Translations under genes and position numbers: made by a program
In this document: positions 1 through 8,709 of the stretch, one piece after another
Layout of the letters: each line of letters starts with the position of its first letter
Position numbering within the stretch: the stretch's first letter is position 1
DNA from: Curtobacterium sp. BH-2-1-1
GTDB taxonomy: Bacteria > Actinomycetota > Actinomycetes > Actinomycetales > Microbacteriaceae
Length of the DNA: 64,000 nt
Direction of reading: 5' to 3'
NCBI RefSeq assembly: GCF_001806325.1
Contig: NZ_CP017580.1
Location: forward strand, 2,108,001 to 2,172,000
The notes under the pieces: generated by a model
The model's database searches: none
Told to the model about the DNA's origin: nothing
Seen by the model: only the letters and a program-made list of their open reading frames with translations

Positions 1-1019
1 CCGTCGAACTGCACGGCGTCGAGAAGCACTACGGCGCGCACCGTGCCCTCGCCGGCCTGTCGCTCCGCATCGAACCCGGCGAGTTCGTGTCGCTGCTCGG
101 GCCCTCGGGCTGCGGCAAGACGACCGCGCTCCGGGCGCTCGCCGGCCTCGAGGCCATCGACGCCGGCTCCATCCGCATCGACGGCGTCGACGTCGCGGGC
201 ACCCCGGTGGACAAACGGGACATCGGCATGGTGTTCCAGCAGTACTCGCTGTTCCCGCACATGACCGTGCGGCAGAACGTCGCGTTCGGCCTGGAGATGC
301 GCCGGGTCCCCGCCGCCGCGCGCCGCGAGCAGGTCATCGACGCGCTCGACATGGTGCACCTCGCCGAGTTCGCCGACCGCTACCCGCACCAGCTCTCCGG
401 CGGCCAGCAGCAGCGCGTCGCCCTCGCCCGGGCCCTGGTCACCCGGCCCCGTGTGCTCCTGCTCGACGAGCCGCTGTCCGCGCTCGACGCCAAGGTGCGG
501 GTCTCCCTGCGCGACGAGATCCGCCGCATCCAGAGCGACCTCGGCATCACGACCGTGTTCGTCACCCACGACCAGGAGGAGGCGCTCGCCGTCTCGGACC
601 GCATCGCGGTGATGAACGCCGGCGACATCGAGCAGATCGGCACACCCGAGGAGCTCTACCGGTCCCCGTCCTCGGCGTTCACGGCGGACTTCGTCGGGCA
701 GTCGAACCGGCTCCGCGGGGACCTGCGTGGGGGCGACGTGTTCGTCTACGGGTTCAGCGTCCCGGCCCTCGACGCCTCGGTGCCGGACGGCCCGGTGCTC
801 GCCTACGTCCGCCCGGAGGACGTCGCCTTCGCCTCGGAGGGCGTCACCGGCACGGTCGTGGCCTCGAGCTTCCTCGGGTCGATCCGGCGCACCACGGTCC
901 GGCTCGACGACGACACCGTCGTGACGGTGCAGCACGAGGTCGGCGACCGTCGTGCGGCCGGCGAGGCCGTCGCCGTGCGCCTGCTCGGCGCGCCCGTGGC
1001 GGTCGCCCCGCTCGCGTAG
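1..1019 (+). CDS. ABC importer ATP-binding protein (5' partial)
   Basis: Cytoplasmic ATPase subunit of an ABC importer. The frame is already open at base 3, so the start codon and a few residues lie outside the window. Visible in order: Walker A GPSGCGKT about 33 residues in, Q-loop FQQYSLFPHMT, signature LSGGQQQR, Walker B VLLLDEPLSALD, the H-loop THD, then a TOBE-like C-terminal domain containing YVRPEDV. This is the architecture of the CysA/PotA/FbpC group (polyamine, ferric iron, phosphonate or sulfate uptake). The substrate cannot be told from the ATPase alone; permease and binding-protein genes would be expected upstream of the window. It converges on the NUDIX gene through a perfect palindrome. 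Confidence 0.9.
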   Translation, partial: VELHGVEKHYGAHRALAGLSLRIEPGEFVSLLGPSGCGKTTALRALAGLEAIDAGSIRIDGVDVAGTPVDKRDIGMVFQQYSLFPHMTVRQNVAFGLEMRRVPAAARREQVIDALDMVHLAEFADRYPHQLSGGQQQRVALARALVTRPRVLLLDEPLSALDAKVRVSLRDEIRRIQSDLGITTVFVTHDQEEALAVSDRIAVMNAGDIEQIGTPEELYRSPSSAFTADFVGQSNRLRGDLRGGDVFVYGFSVPALDASVPDGPVLAYVRPEDVAFASEGVTGTVVASSFLGSIRRTTVRLDDDTVVTVQHEVGDRRAAGEAVAVRLLGAPVAVAPLA

Positions 1020-1031
1020 CCGCGATCTGAC

Positions 1032-1073
1032 GGACGGGAGGCGCGGTGCGGGCCCGCACCGCGCCTCCCGTCC
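1032..1073. terminator. Perfect palindrome, probable bidirectional terminator
   Basis: A 42-bp perfect palindrome with 21-base arms (left arm begins GGACGGGAGGCGCGG) centred on GGGCCC, lying between two convergent genes. No U-tract follows on either side, as is common in actinobacteria. It carries the decamer GGAGGCGCGG in both arms, which recurs across the window. Confidence 0.7.
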
Positions 1074-1079
1074 CGTGGG

Positions 1080-1559
1080 TCAGCGCTGGAAGCGCGCGGC
1101 CGGGTCGTCGGACAGGGCCGCCTCGATCCGTGCCCGCATGGTCGCGGGCATCTCCGGCAGCGCGTCGAGCCGCGCCCAGAAGGCCTCGGTGTTCTCGCCG
1201 TCGGCGGGGAAGGGATCCCCGGAGACGTACCGGCAGGCGAACACCAGGTCGAGGTACTGCGCCCGGTCGCCGTTCGGGTACGTCATCTCCGGCAGCACCT
1301 GCACCCACGCGAGGCGCTCGGCGACGGCGACGACGTCGGCTTCCTCGAGGACCTCGCGTTCGGCGGCGACCGCGGGTTCCTCGCCGGGGTCGACGATGCC
1401 GGTGACCGGCGTGAACGCGTGGTTGTCGGCCCGGCGCACGACGAGGAGCTCACGGTCCGGGCCCTCGCCGCGCGTCACGACGGCGGTGACCCCGGTGAGC
1501 CAGAGCGGCTCGTTCCCGATCCTCGATCGGAGGGACAGGACGAAGTCAGGCGTGGGCAT
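1080..1559 (-). CDS. NUDIX hydrolase
   Basis: Predicted 159-residue cytoplasmic pyrophosphohydrolase of nucleoside diphosphates linked to some other group. The NUDIX box reads GIVDPGEEPAVAAEREVLEE followed by ADV: the G-x5-E-x7-REVLEE core is intact, but the usual glycine after the glutamates is alanine. The N-terminal strand pattern (VTAVVTRG, ELLVVRRAD) fits the fold. A TAGCGT box on the minus strand (1571-1566) sits 6 bases before the ATG with no ribosome binding site, so the mRNA is probably leaderless. It is divergent from nagB with about 60 bp between them. The substrate is unknown. Confidence 0.87.
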   Translation of the reverse strand: MPTPDFVLSLRSRIGNEPLWLTGVTAVVTRGEGPDRELLVVRRADNHAFTPVTGIVDPGEEPAVAAEREVLEEADVVAVAERLAWVQVLPEMTYPNGDRAQYLDLVFACRYVSGDPFPADGENTEAFWARLDALPEMPATMRARIEAALSDDPAARFQR

Positions 1560-1593
1560 GCCGCCACGCTACCGACACGGGACCCTGTCGCGG

Positions 1594-1609
1594 ACTGGTC
1601 ATGACCAGT
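1594..1609. promoter_or_regulatory. DasR/NagR-like operator upstream of nagB
   Basis: A perfect 16-bp palindrome, ACTGGTCATGACCAGT, very close to the dre site bound by the GntR-family regulators DasR and NagR (recalled consensus ACTGGTCTAGACCANT). It abuts the nagB -10 box TAGGCT (1609-1614), so a bound repressor would block RNA polymerase. In the known systems glucosamine-6-phosphate releases the repressor, which is the substrate of the gene downstream. The regulator itself is not in this window. Confidence 0.75.
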
Positions 1610-1620
1610 AGGCTGTCACC

Positions 1621-2406
1621 GTGGAGATCATCATCCTGCCCACGCCGGCTGAGGTCGGTCGCGTCGCCGCGGCCAAGATCGCCTCCGTCATCGCGAAGAA
1701 GCCGTCCGCCGTCATCGGTGTCGCCACCGGGTCCAGCCCGCAGGGCATCTACGCCGACCTGCAGCGTCGTGTCGACGCGGGGGGGATCTCGTTCGCCGAG
1801 GCCCGCGCGTTCGCCCTCGACGAGTACGTCGGCATCCCGCTCGAGCACCCCGAGTCGTACGCCTCGGTGATCCAGCGCGACGTCATCGAGCCGCTCGGGT
1901 TCGAGCCCTCCCGCGTGCGGGTCCCGGACGGCCGCGCGTCCGACCTCGAGTTCGCGGCGAAGGAGTACGACGCCGCGATCCGTGCCGCCGGCGGGGTCGA
2001 CGTGCAGATCCTCGGTATCGGCGCGAACGGGCACATCGGGTTCAACGAGCCGACGTCGTCGTTCGCGTCCCGCACCCGCATCAAGACCCTCGCCCCGTCC
2101 ACGCGCGAGGCCAACGCCCGGTTCTTCGACAGCCTCGACCAGGTCCCGACGCACTGCATGACGCAGGGGCTCGGCACCATCCTCGAGGCCCGTGAGCTCG
2201 TCCTCGTCGCCCAGGGCTCGTCGAAGGCCGACGCCGTGGCCGCCGCGGTCGAGGGGCCGCTGTCGTCGTTCGTCCCCGGGTCCGCGCTGCAGCTGCACGA
2301 GCACGCCACCGTCGTCGTCGACGAAGAAGCCGCGGCGGGCCTCAAGCTCGCCGATTACTACACGTACACGTACGCGAACAAGCCGGCCTGGCAGCTGTTC
2401 GAGTAG
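1621..2406 (+). CDS. nagB: Glucosamine-6-phosphate deaminase
   Basis: Converts glucosamine 6-phosphate to fructose 6-phosphate and ammonia, the last step of amino-sugar catabolism, in the cytoplasm. At 261 residues it has the usual length. Seen: N-terminal VATGSSPQGIY phosphate-binding loop, FALDEYVGI with the catalytic aspartate region, GIGANGHIGFNEP with the active-site His and Glu, and the C-terminal acidic region. The start is GTG, with TAGGCT 6 bases upstream and no Shine-Dalgarno, so the message is probably leaderless. The DasR-like palindrome at the promoter ties it to N-acetylglucosamine control; nagA lies 4 kb away in another transcription unit. Confidence 0.95.
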   Translation: MEIIILPTPAEVGRVAAAKIASVIAKKPSAVIGVATGSSPQGIYADLQRRVDAGGISFAEARAFALDEYVGIPLEHPESYASVIQRDVIEPLGFEPSRVRVPDGRASDLEFAAKEYDAAIRAAGGVDVQILGIGANGHIGFNEPTSSFASRTRIKTLAPSTREANARFFDSLDQVPTHCMTQGLGTILEARELVLVAQGSSKADAVAAAVEGPLSSFVPGSALQLHEHATVVVDEEAAAGLKLADYYTYTYANKPAWQLFE

Positions 2407-2415
2407 GGCCGCGGA

Positions 2416-3603
2416 TCAGCCGCCTGCACGTCGTTCGAACGCGGTGTGCAGGCGGCTGAGTCCGTCGTCGAGGGTCTCCGCCGAGCACCCGAAGTTGAGT
2501 CGCGCGAACCCGGCCCCCTGGCGTCCGAAGTCCGGTCCGCTGCCGAGCGCGACCTTCGCCTCGTCGACGAGCAGGGCTGCGGGGTCGTCACCCCACGGGA
2601 GCGCCCGCAGGTCGAGCCACGCCAGGTAGGACGCCTGTGGCTGCCGGTACCCGGTGCCGGGCAGCACGTCACCGAGTCGCTCGGCCAGGGTGCGGCGGTT
2701 CGCAGCGAGCTCGGTCAGCAGCGACGCGAGCCAGGGTCCGCCCTCGCTGAACGCCGCCACGCTCGCGGTGTACCCGAGGATCCCGGTGCGCTCGACGACC
2801 TCGCCGGGCATGCCGTCGAACCAGGCGCGAGCACGCTCGGAGGCGCCGACCATCAGGGCGCACTTCGTCCCCGCGAGGTTCCACGCCTTGCTCGCGCTCG
2901 TCAGGGTGACCCCGAGCTCCGCTGCCTCGGGGCAGGAGTCGAGGAAGGGCGTGAACGTCGCGTCCGCGTGCACGAGCGGCGCGTGGATCTCGTCCGAGAC
3001 GACCACGGCGTCCCACTCGGCGGCGAGTCGGGCGAGGGCGGCGAGGTCCTCGCGGGTGTGGACGAGTCCGAGGGGGTTGTGCGGGTTGCAGAGCAGCACC
3101 GTGCGGGCCCCGTCCGCGAACGCCCGGCCGATCCCGTCGCGGTCCATCCGCCACCCGGCCGTCGTGTCGAACGGGTCCGCGGTGCCCTCGGGTGCGAGCA
3201 GCGGGACCTCGGTCACGGAGCCGCCGGCCTCGGCGACGTACTCCCAGAACGGCGGGTACACGGGCGGCATGATGACGACCTGGCCCCCGGGCTCGATGAC
3301 CCGGCGGAGCGTCTCCACCGCAGCCACCGAGACGTCCGTGGTGGTCCGCACGAGGTCCGGGTCGAGGCGCCACGACCAGCGGGCCTCGGCGAAGTCGGCG
3401 AACGCCTCGGGGAGCGCCCGCCCGTGCCCGACGTACCCGGTGTCGCCGTTCGTGACCGCGGCCACGAGGGCGTCCCGCACGGGTTCGGCGAGCATGCTGT
3501 CCATCTCCGCGACGAACATCGGCAGCACGTCCGGCGGGTAGGCCGTGTACTTCTCGCTGGTGCGGGTGCGGTGCGCATCGAAGAGGGAGACCATGACGCT
3601 CAT
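2416..3603 (-). CDS. MalY/PatB-family aminotransferase-like C-S lyase
   Basis: PLP enzyme of fold type I, 395 residues, resembling MalY/PatB cystathionine beta-lyases, which release homocysteine or thiols from beta-C-S substrates. Seen: N-terminal FVAEMDS characteristic of this group, DVSVAAVETLRR, PPVYPPFW, LLCNPHNPLG, VVSDEIHAPLV, and the PLP lysine in SASKAWNLAGTKCA. MalY-type proteins can also act as regulators, which cannot be judged here. It converges on nagB with a 9-bp gap. A GAGGAT box 6 bases before the ATG suggests a leaderless start; a second in-frame ATG lies four codons in (MVSLFD). Confidence 0.88.
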   Translation of the reverse strand: MSVMVSLFDAHRTRTSEKYTAYPPDVLPMFVAEMDSMLAEPVRDALVAAVTNGDTGYVGHGRALPEAFADFAEARWSWRLDPDLVRTTTDVSVAAVETLRRVIEPGGQVVIMPPVYPPFWEYVAEAGGSVTEVPLLAPEGTADPFDTTAGWRMDRDGIGRAFADGARTVLLCNPHNPLGLVHTREDLAALARLAAEWDAVVVSDEIHAPLVHADATFTPFLDSCPEAAELGVTLTSASKAWNLAGTKCALMVGASERARAWFDGMPGEVVERTGILGYTASVAAFSEGGPWLASLLTELAANRRTLAERLGDVLPGTGYRQPQASYLAWLDLRALPWGDDPAALLVDEAKVALGSGPDFGRQGAGFARLNFGCSAETLDDGLSRLHTAFERRAGG

Positions 3604-3789
3604 GGGGCCATCCTCGCAGCGGAGGGTGTGATCTGGACCTCAGTCGACGTCGGCGAGGGTGTACGGTCCGCTCGCGCCCGCGAAGGACACCACCTGCGCC
3701 CGGACGCCGACGTCGGCCTGCATGAACAGCAGGAGAGCGCTCGGTGACCGATCGCGCGTCCCCCGTCCGAGGGGTCTAGCGTCGCGGGC

Positions 3790-6243
3790 GTGAACCGTTC
3801 CCGCGTGCACCGTCGCCCGCTCCTCCGCCCGCTGCCGCTCGCCGCGGTGGCCACGATCGCCGCGCTGCTCGGGACGGGGATGGTCGCCGCACCGGCGGTC
3901 GCCTCGCCGACCGGGCAGGCAGGGCAGGCGGCCCGGACCGTCTCCGACCCCGCCCGGTACGTCGACCCGTTCATCGGCACGAGCGGCGACGGCAACACCT
4001 GGCCCGGCGCGACCGCTCCGTTCGGCATGCTCCAGTGGAGCCCCACCGGCACCGCGGGCGACCAGACCTCGACCCCGGTCGCGAACGGCTACTCGTACGA
4101 CGTCGACCGACTGCGGGGGTTCAGCCTGACGCACCTCAACGGTGCGGGCTGCGCGCCGGGGGCCGCCGGTGACGTGCCGATCATGCCCGTCACCACACCG
4201 GTCACGACCTCGCCGTCGTCCGACCTCACCGACGCGGTCTACGCCGCCGGCTACTCGCACGACGACGAGTCGGCGAGCCCCGGTCGCTACACGGTCCGCC
4301 TCGACAACGGCGTCCGCACCGACCTCGCCGTCACCACGCGTGCCGGCGTCGGCGAGTTCGCGTTCCCGGCCGGCAAGGACGCGAACCTGCTCTTCCGCAC
4401 GTCGAACTCGATCAACGGCAGCGAGGCGGCCACCACCCGCGTCGACGCACGGACCCGCACGGTCAGCGGCAGCGTCCTGACCGGCGGCTTCTGCAGCCGC
4501 CGTGCGAACGGGGGCGGGGCCACGAACCCCGACCGCCGCAGCTACTACCGCCTGTTCTTCACGGCGACCTTCGACCGGGCGTTCACGAGCACCGGCACCT
4601 GGCGGGACGGCACGGTCCAGCCAGGAGGCACGTCCTCCTCCGGCGGGGAGGGGTACCTGACCGGCGCCGACCGTGCCGGACGCGGCTCCGGCGCGTGGGT
4701 CGGGTTCGACGCGCGTCGCGGTGCGACGGTGCACGCGAAGATCGGCATCTCGTACGTGAGCGCCGCAGGAGCCGTCGCGAACCGCGACGGCGAGGTGACC
4801 CCGCGCTCGACCGTCGCCAGCGTGGCGGCCGGCACCCGGGCCTCCTGGAACCGCGAACTGTCGCGTCTACGCGTCGGAGGCGGCACCGCGGACCGCACCA
4901 CCCAGCTGTACACGTCCGTCTACCACGCACTCATGCAGCCGAACACGTTGAACGACCGCGACGGCCGCTACCTGGGGCCGGACCAGCGGGTGCACCGGAT
5001 GGACCGGGGACACCGGGCCGTCTACGGCACGTACTCCGGGTGGGACCAGTACCGGGCGCAGATCCAACTGCTCGCACTGCTCCGGCCGGACGTCGCCGGC
5101 GACATGGCGCAGTCGATGCTGCGGTTCGCCCAGCAGAACGGCGGGGTGTGGGACCGGTGGCTCCACCTCGGGGCGCCGACGCACGTGATGACGGGTGACC
5201 CCTCGGCTGCGACGCTCGCCACCTGGTACGCGATGGGGGTCCGGAACTTCGACGTGCGAGCCGCCTACGCCTCACTGAAGCACCAGGCGACCGTCGAGAA
5301 CGCCGACGCCGAGAGCGACATCGGGTGCCCGGGCCAGTGTCTGGCGCAACGGCCGGCGCTCGACGAGTACCTGCAGCGGCAGTACGCGGCGAACGACGAC
5401 TGCTCGTGCTGGGGTGGCGCTGCCGAGACCCTCGAGGACTCGATCTCCGACAGTGCGCTCGGGTACTGGGCCTCGTCGCTGGGGCTGCGCTCGGACGCCC
5501 GGATGTTCGCGGAGCGCGGGACCTACTGGAAGAACACGTTCAACCCGGCCGTCGGGTACCAGGCGGCTCGCCAGGCCGACGGATCGTGGCCGAACTGGTC
5601 GCCCTCGACCGGCACCGGGTTCGCGCAGGGGACGAGTGCGCAGTACACGTGGCTCGTGCCGCAGGACGTGCACGGGCTGTCGACCGCGCTGGGCGGAGAC
5701 GATGCCGCTGCGGCTCGCCTGGACGCCTTCTTCCACGACAGCTCCGGCGCGTTCGCGGTGACCGGTGGTGACCCCACGAAGTTCGACCCGACCAACGAGC
5801 CCGACATCCACACGCCGTGGATGTACAACGCGCTCGGCAAGCCGTGGAAGACGCAGGAGACCGTGCGTCGGGTCGTCGACGACGCCTACACGACCGGGCC
5901 GAGCGGGCTGCCGGGCAACGATGACCTCGGCACGATGAGCGCCTGGTACGTCTTCGCGTCGATCGGGTTGTTCCCGCAGACGCCGGGGCGGGCGGAGATG
6001 CTCATCGGCAGCCCGACGTTCAGCACGGTCGACATCCGGCGGTCGAGCGGGGAGCGGATCGTCGTCCGGTCCTCCGGCACGGAGCCGTATGTCCGCGGTG
6101 CACGCCTGGACGGCCGGACGCTCGAGAAGTCCTGGGTGCCGGCGTCGTTCGTGACCCGCGGTGGGACGCTGTCGCTGCGGGTCGGGGCCACGGCGGACAC
6201 GTCCTGGGCGAGCGGGGTGCGGGGACGGCCGGTCGACCGGTAG
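3790..6243 (+). CDS. Secreted GH92 family glycosidase (alpha-mannosidase type)
   Basis: An 817-residue exported enzyme expected to trim alpha-linked mannose from glycans or plant and fungal polymers. The first 38 residues form a signal peptide (RR-containing n-region, Ala/Leu core, AVA-S cleavage site). GH92 hallmarks follow: DPFIGTSGDGNTWPGA at about 59, LTHLNGAGC, SGWDQYRAQ, DIHTPWMYNALG and GNDDLGTMSAWYVF at about 709 with the conserved acidic residues. Start is GTG with TAGCGT 7 bases upstream and no ribosome binding site. It stands alone next to amino-sugar catabolism genes, which suggests use of N-glycan or chitin-like material. Linkage specificity (1,2-, 1,3- or 1,4-) cannot be told. 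Confidence 0.92.
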   Translation: MNRSRVHRRPLLRPLPLAAVATIAALLGTGMVAAPAVASPTGQAGQAARTVSDPARYVDPFIGTSGDGNTWPGATAPFGMLQWSPTGTAGDQTSTPVANGYSYDVDRLRGFSLTHLNGAGCAPGAAGDVPIMPVTTPVTTSPSSDLTDAVYAAGYSHDDESASPGRYTVRLDNGVRTDLAVTTRAGVGEFAFPAGKDANLLFRTSNSINGSEAATTRVDARTRTVSGSVLTGGFCSRRANGGGATNPDRRSYYRLFFTATFDRAFTSTGTWRDGTVQPGGTSSSGGEGYLTGADRAGRGSGAWVGFDARRGATVHAKIGISYVSAAGAVANRDGEVTPRSTVASVAAGTRASWNRELSRLRVGGGTADRTTQLYTSVYHALMQPNTLNDRDGRYLGPDQRVHRMDRGHRAVYGTYSGWDQYRAQIQLLALLRPDVAGDMAQSMLRFAQQNGGVWDRWLHLGAPTHVMTGDPSAATLATWYAMGVRNFDVRAAYASLKHQATVENADAESDIGCPGQCLAQRPALDEYLQRQYAANDDCSCWGGAAETLEDSISDSALGYWASSLGLRSDARMFAERGTYWKNTFNPAVGYQAARQADGSWPNWSPSTGTGFAQGTSAQYTWLVPQDVHGLSTALGGDDAAAARLDAFFHDSSGAFAVTGGDPTKFDPTNEPDIHTPWMYNALGKPWKTQETVRRVVDDAYTTGPSGLPGNDDLGTMSAWYVFASIGLFPQTPGRAEMLIGSPTFSTVDIRRSSGERIVVRSSGTEPYVRGARLDGRTLEKSWVPASFVTRGGTLSLRVGATADTSWASGVRGRPVDR

Positions 6244-6255
6244 GCGCCGCGGCGA

Positions 6256-7428
6256 TCAGCGGAGCGGCCGCCCGGCACCCCAGACGCGGCGGACCTCGAA
6301 CGACGGCGACAACGCCACGAGGTCGGCGGCGTACCCCGGTGCGAGCCGACCCAGCCGGTCGCCGAGCCCCAGCGCCGCCGCCGGCACGCTGGTCAGCGCC
6401 GCCACGGCGTCCGGCAGCGTCTGTCCCGCGAGGGTCACCGCGTTCCGCAGCGCGACGTCCTGGGTCAGGGTCGACCCCGCGATGGTGTCCGTCCCCGTGA
6501 CGTGCGCGATCCCGTCCGTCACGGTCACGGCGAGGGAACCGAGCGTGTACGAGCCGTCGACCGCACCGGCAGCGCCCATGGCGTCGGTGATGAGGGCGAC
6601 ACGGCCCGGTGCCGCACGCAGCAGCATCGACGCCACGGACGGGTGCACGTGCACGCCGTCGAGGATGAGCTCGAGCGTCACGCGGTCGTCGGCCACGGCG
6701 GCCGCGATCGGCCCGGGAGCCCGGTGGTGGATGCCCGGCATGGCGTTGAACGCGTGCGTGAGCAGGGTCGCGCCGGCGTCGAACGCTGCCCGGGCCTGGT
6801 CGTACGTGCCGACCGTGTGGCCGACGGCGACGGTGACGCCCGCGGCGACGAACCGTTCGGTCGCGTCGAGGGCGCCGGCGAGCTCCGGCGCGATGGTGAC
6901 CTGGCGCACGACGTCCTCGCCGGCCTCGAGCAGGTCCGCGACCGGACCGGGCGCCGGGTCGACCAGGAACGACTCGTTGTGGGCACCCTTGTTGTGCGGG
7001 GAGAGGAAGGGGCCCTCGAGGTGGACGCCGAGCACGAGCGGGTCGTCGGCCATCACCGTGCGGATGCGGTCGAGCGAGGCGGTCAGCGCGGGCACCGGGT
7101 TCGCGACGAGGGACAGGACCGAGCGGGTCGTGCCGTGCGAGCGGTGGACCTCGAGCGCGGCTGCGATCGAGTCGTCCTCGTACGCGGTGCCGCCGCCGCC
7201 GTGGCCGTGCAGGTCGATGAAGCCGGGCGTCAGGACGGCGTCGCCGAGGTCCACGACCTCGTGCACCGAGGTCGCCGCCGGTGCCTCGGGGCCGGCACCG
7301 ACCGCGTGGATCGTGTCACCGACGACGAGGACCCAGCCGTCCGCGGTGGAGCCGGCCGCGTCGACCACGTGGGCCGAGCGGATCAGGGTGCGCCGCGCCT
7401 CCTGGCCGCCGGAGCCGCCGACGTTCAC
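6256..7428 (-). CDS. nagA: N-acetylglucosamine-6-phosphate deacetylase
   Basis: Removes acetate from N-acetylglucosamine 6-phosphate to give the NagB substrate, in the cytoplasm. The 390-residue amidohydrolase shows the metal site DLHGHGGGG, the substrate loop HLEGPFLSPHNKGAH, GHTVGTYDQ, LTHAFNAM and the catalytic aspartate in LITDAMGAAG. The GTG start overlaps the stop of the upstream membrane-protein gene by four bases (GTGA), so translation is coupled. The frame stays open far upstream, but that part is the antisense of another coding frame. It is odd that nagA follows purU rather than nagB, and no DasR-like site was seen in front of this unit. Confidence 0.94.
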   Translation of the reverse strand: MNVGGSGGQEARRTLIRSAHVVDAAGSTADGWVLVVGDTIHAVGAGPEAPAATSVHEVVDLGDAVLTPGFIDLHGHGGGGTAYEDDSIAAALEVHRSHGTTRSVLSLVANPVPALTASLDRIRTVMADDPLVLGVHLEGPFLSPHNKGAHNESFLVDPAPGPVADLLEAGEDVVRQVTIAPELAGALDATERFVAAGVTVAVGHTVGTYDQARAAFDAGATLLTHAFNAMPGIHHRAPGPIAAAVADDRVTLELILDGVHVHPSVASMLLRAAPGRVALITDAMGAAGAVDGSYTLGSLAVTVTDGIAHVTGTDTIAGSTLTQDVALRNAVTLAGQTLPDAVAALTSVPAAALGLGDRLGRLAPGYAADLVALSPSFEVRRVWGAGRPLR

Positions 7429-7823
7429 CGGGTCTCCTTGCGGAACTGCACCACTCCCGACAGGGCTGCCACGAGGATGAAGACCAGCCCCACCACCGGG
7501 TGCCCGATCGAGATCCAGCACCCGCCGGCCGCGATCACGAGGGCGACCTCGACGATGGTCTTGCCGACGATGTCCGTCTCGATCGGCGACGCTTGCGACC
7601 GGAACAGGTACCAGACCACCGCGGCGAACACCGGCGCGCCGATCATGAACAGGATGCCGGGCATCGGGAACGGCCACGCGATGTAGCCCCAGTACGCCAA
7701 CGAGACCAGGCCGAAGGCGCACACCAGGATGCGGAGCACCGTCCAGCCGTCGAGCCTCCGGGGGCGGATGGCGTGCGGGTCCGGGGTGTCGCCCCAATCG
7801 ACGGGGGACTGCGGTGCTGACAT
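7425..7823 (-). CDS. Small membrane protein, YrdB/DUF2568-like
   Basis: A 132-residue integral membrane protein with about four helices (LRILVCAFGLVSLAYWGYI, GILFMIGAPVFAAVVWYLF, TIVEVALVIAAGGCWISIG, VVGLVFILVAALSGVVQF). The pattern YWG...GAP..AAVVW.LF...ELALV...GHP fits the YrdB/DUF2568 family, whose function is unknown. The ATG chosen lies 7 bp past the purU stop; a longer reading would run into purU. It overlaps nagA by four bases, so the order is purU, this gene, nagA in one message. Confidence 0.8.
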   Translation of the reverse strand: MSAPQSPVDWGDTPDPHAIRPRRLDGWTVLRILVCAFGLVSLAYWGYIAWPFPMPGILFMIGAPVFAAVVWYLFRSQASPIETDIVGKTIVEVALVIAAGGCWISIGHPVVGLVFILVAALSGVVQFRKETR

Positions 7824-7830
7824 GCGGTGC

Positions 7831-8709
7831 CTACTTGAAGATAATGGTGCGGGCGCCGTCGAGGAGGACACGGTCCTCGGCGATCCAGCGCACCGCCTGG
7901 GTGAGCGTGCGGGACTCTTCGTCCTGGCCGATCGAGACCAGCTCGGCGGGGTCCTTCGTGTGGTCCACGCGGACGACGTTCTGCTCGATGATCGGGCCCT
8001 CGTCGAGGTCGCTCGTCACGAAGTGCGCCGTGGCACCGATGAGCTTGACCCCGCGGGCGTGCGCCTGCCGGTAGGGGTTGGCGCCCTTGAAGCCCGGCAG
8101 GAACGAGTGGTGGATGTTCACCGCGCGACCCTCGAGTGCGGCGCACAGCTCCGGCGAGAGGATCTGCATGTACCGGGCGAGGACGACGAGCTCGATGTCG
8201 TGCTCCTCGACCGCCTGCAGCACCCGGCGCTCCATCTCCTGCTTGCTCGCGGCGTCCGTCACCGGCCGGTGCTCGAACGGCACGGAGTAGAACGACGCGA
8301 GCTCGGAGAGGTCCGCGTGGTTCGAGAGCACGAGCGGCACCTCGATCGGGAGCTGTCCGCCGCGCTGCCGGTACAGCAGGTCGTTCAGGCAGTGTCCGGC
8401 CTTCGACACGAGGACGAGGGTGCGCAGCGGCCGGCCGACGACGTCGAGCTGGACGCGGGCGTCGTAGCGCTCGGCGACGGGGGCGAGCGCGGTCTCGAAC
8501 GTGGAGCGGTCGACGGGGGCCATGACCTGGAGGCGCATGAAGAACGTGTTCGTGTCGACGCTCGAGAACTGCTGTGACTCGGTGATGTTCCCGCTCGCGG
8601 CGACGACGGCTCCGGAGACGGCGTGCACGATCCCGGGCTGGTCGTCGCAGACCAGCGTGAGGGTCCAGTGCGTGGGGGTCTGCTCGCTCGGGGCGGTCGG
8701 GTCGGTCAC
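7831..8709 (-). CDS. purU: Formyltetrahydrofolate deformylase
   Basis: Hydrolyses 10-formyl-THF to THF and formate, balancing the one-carbon pool. The 292-residue protein has an N-terminal ACT domain (LTLVCDDQPGIVHAVSG) and a C-terminal formyltransferase fold with VLSNHADL, the active-site His region NIHHSFLPGFKGANPY, KLIGATAHFV and the catalytic Asp in DLDEGPIIEQ. The GTG start was chosen because the ACT domain begins 15 residues later and the sequence upstream turns into low-complexity, non-coding DNA. glyA and folD, which handle the same cofactor, lie 4 kb away under a ZTP riboswitch. It is the first gene of a three-gene unit. Confidence 0.94.
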   Translation of the reverse strand: MTDPTAPSEQTPTHWTLTLVCDDQPGIVHAVSGAVVAASGNITESQQFSSVDTNTFFMRLQVMAPVDRSTFETALAPVAERYDARVQLDVVGRPLRTLVLVSKAGHCLNDLLYRQRGGQLPIEVPLVLSNHADLSELASFYSVPFEHRPVTDAASKQEMERRVLQAVEEHDIELVVLARYMQILSPELCAALEGRAVNIHHSFLPGFKGANPYRQAHARGVKLIGATAHFVTSDLDEGPIIEQNVVRVDHTKDPAELVSIGQDEESRTLTQAVRWIAEDRVLLDGARTIIFK

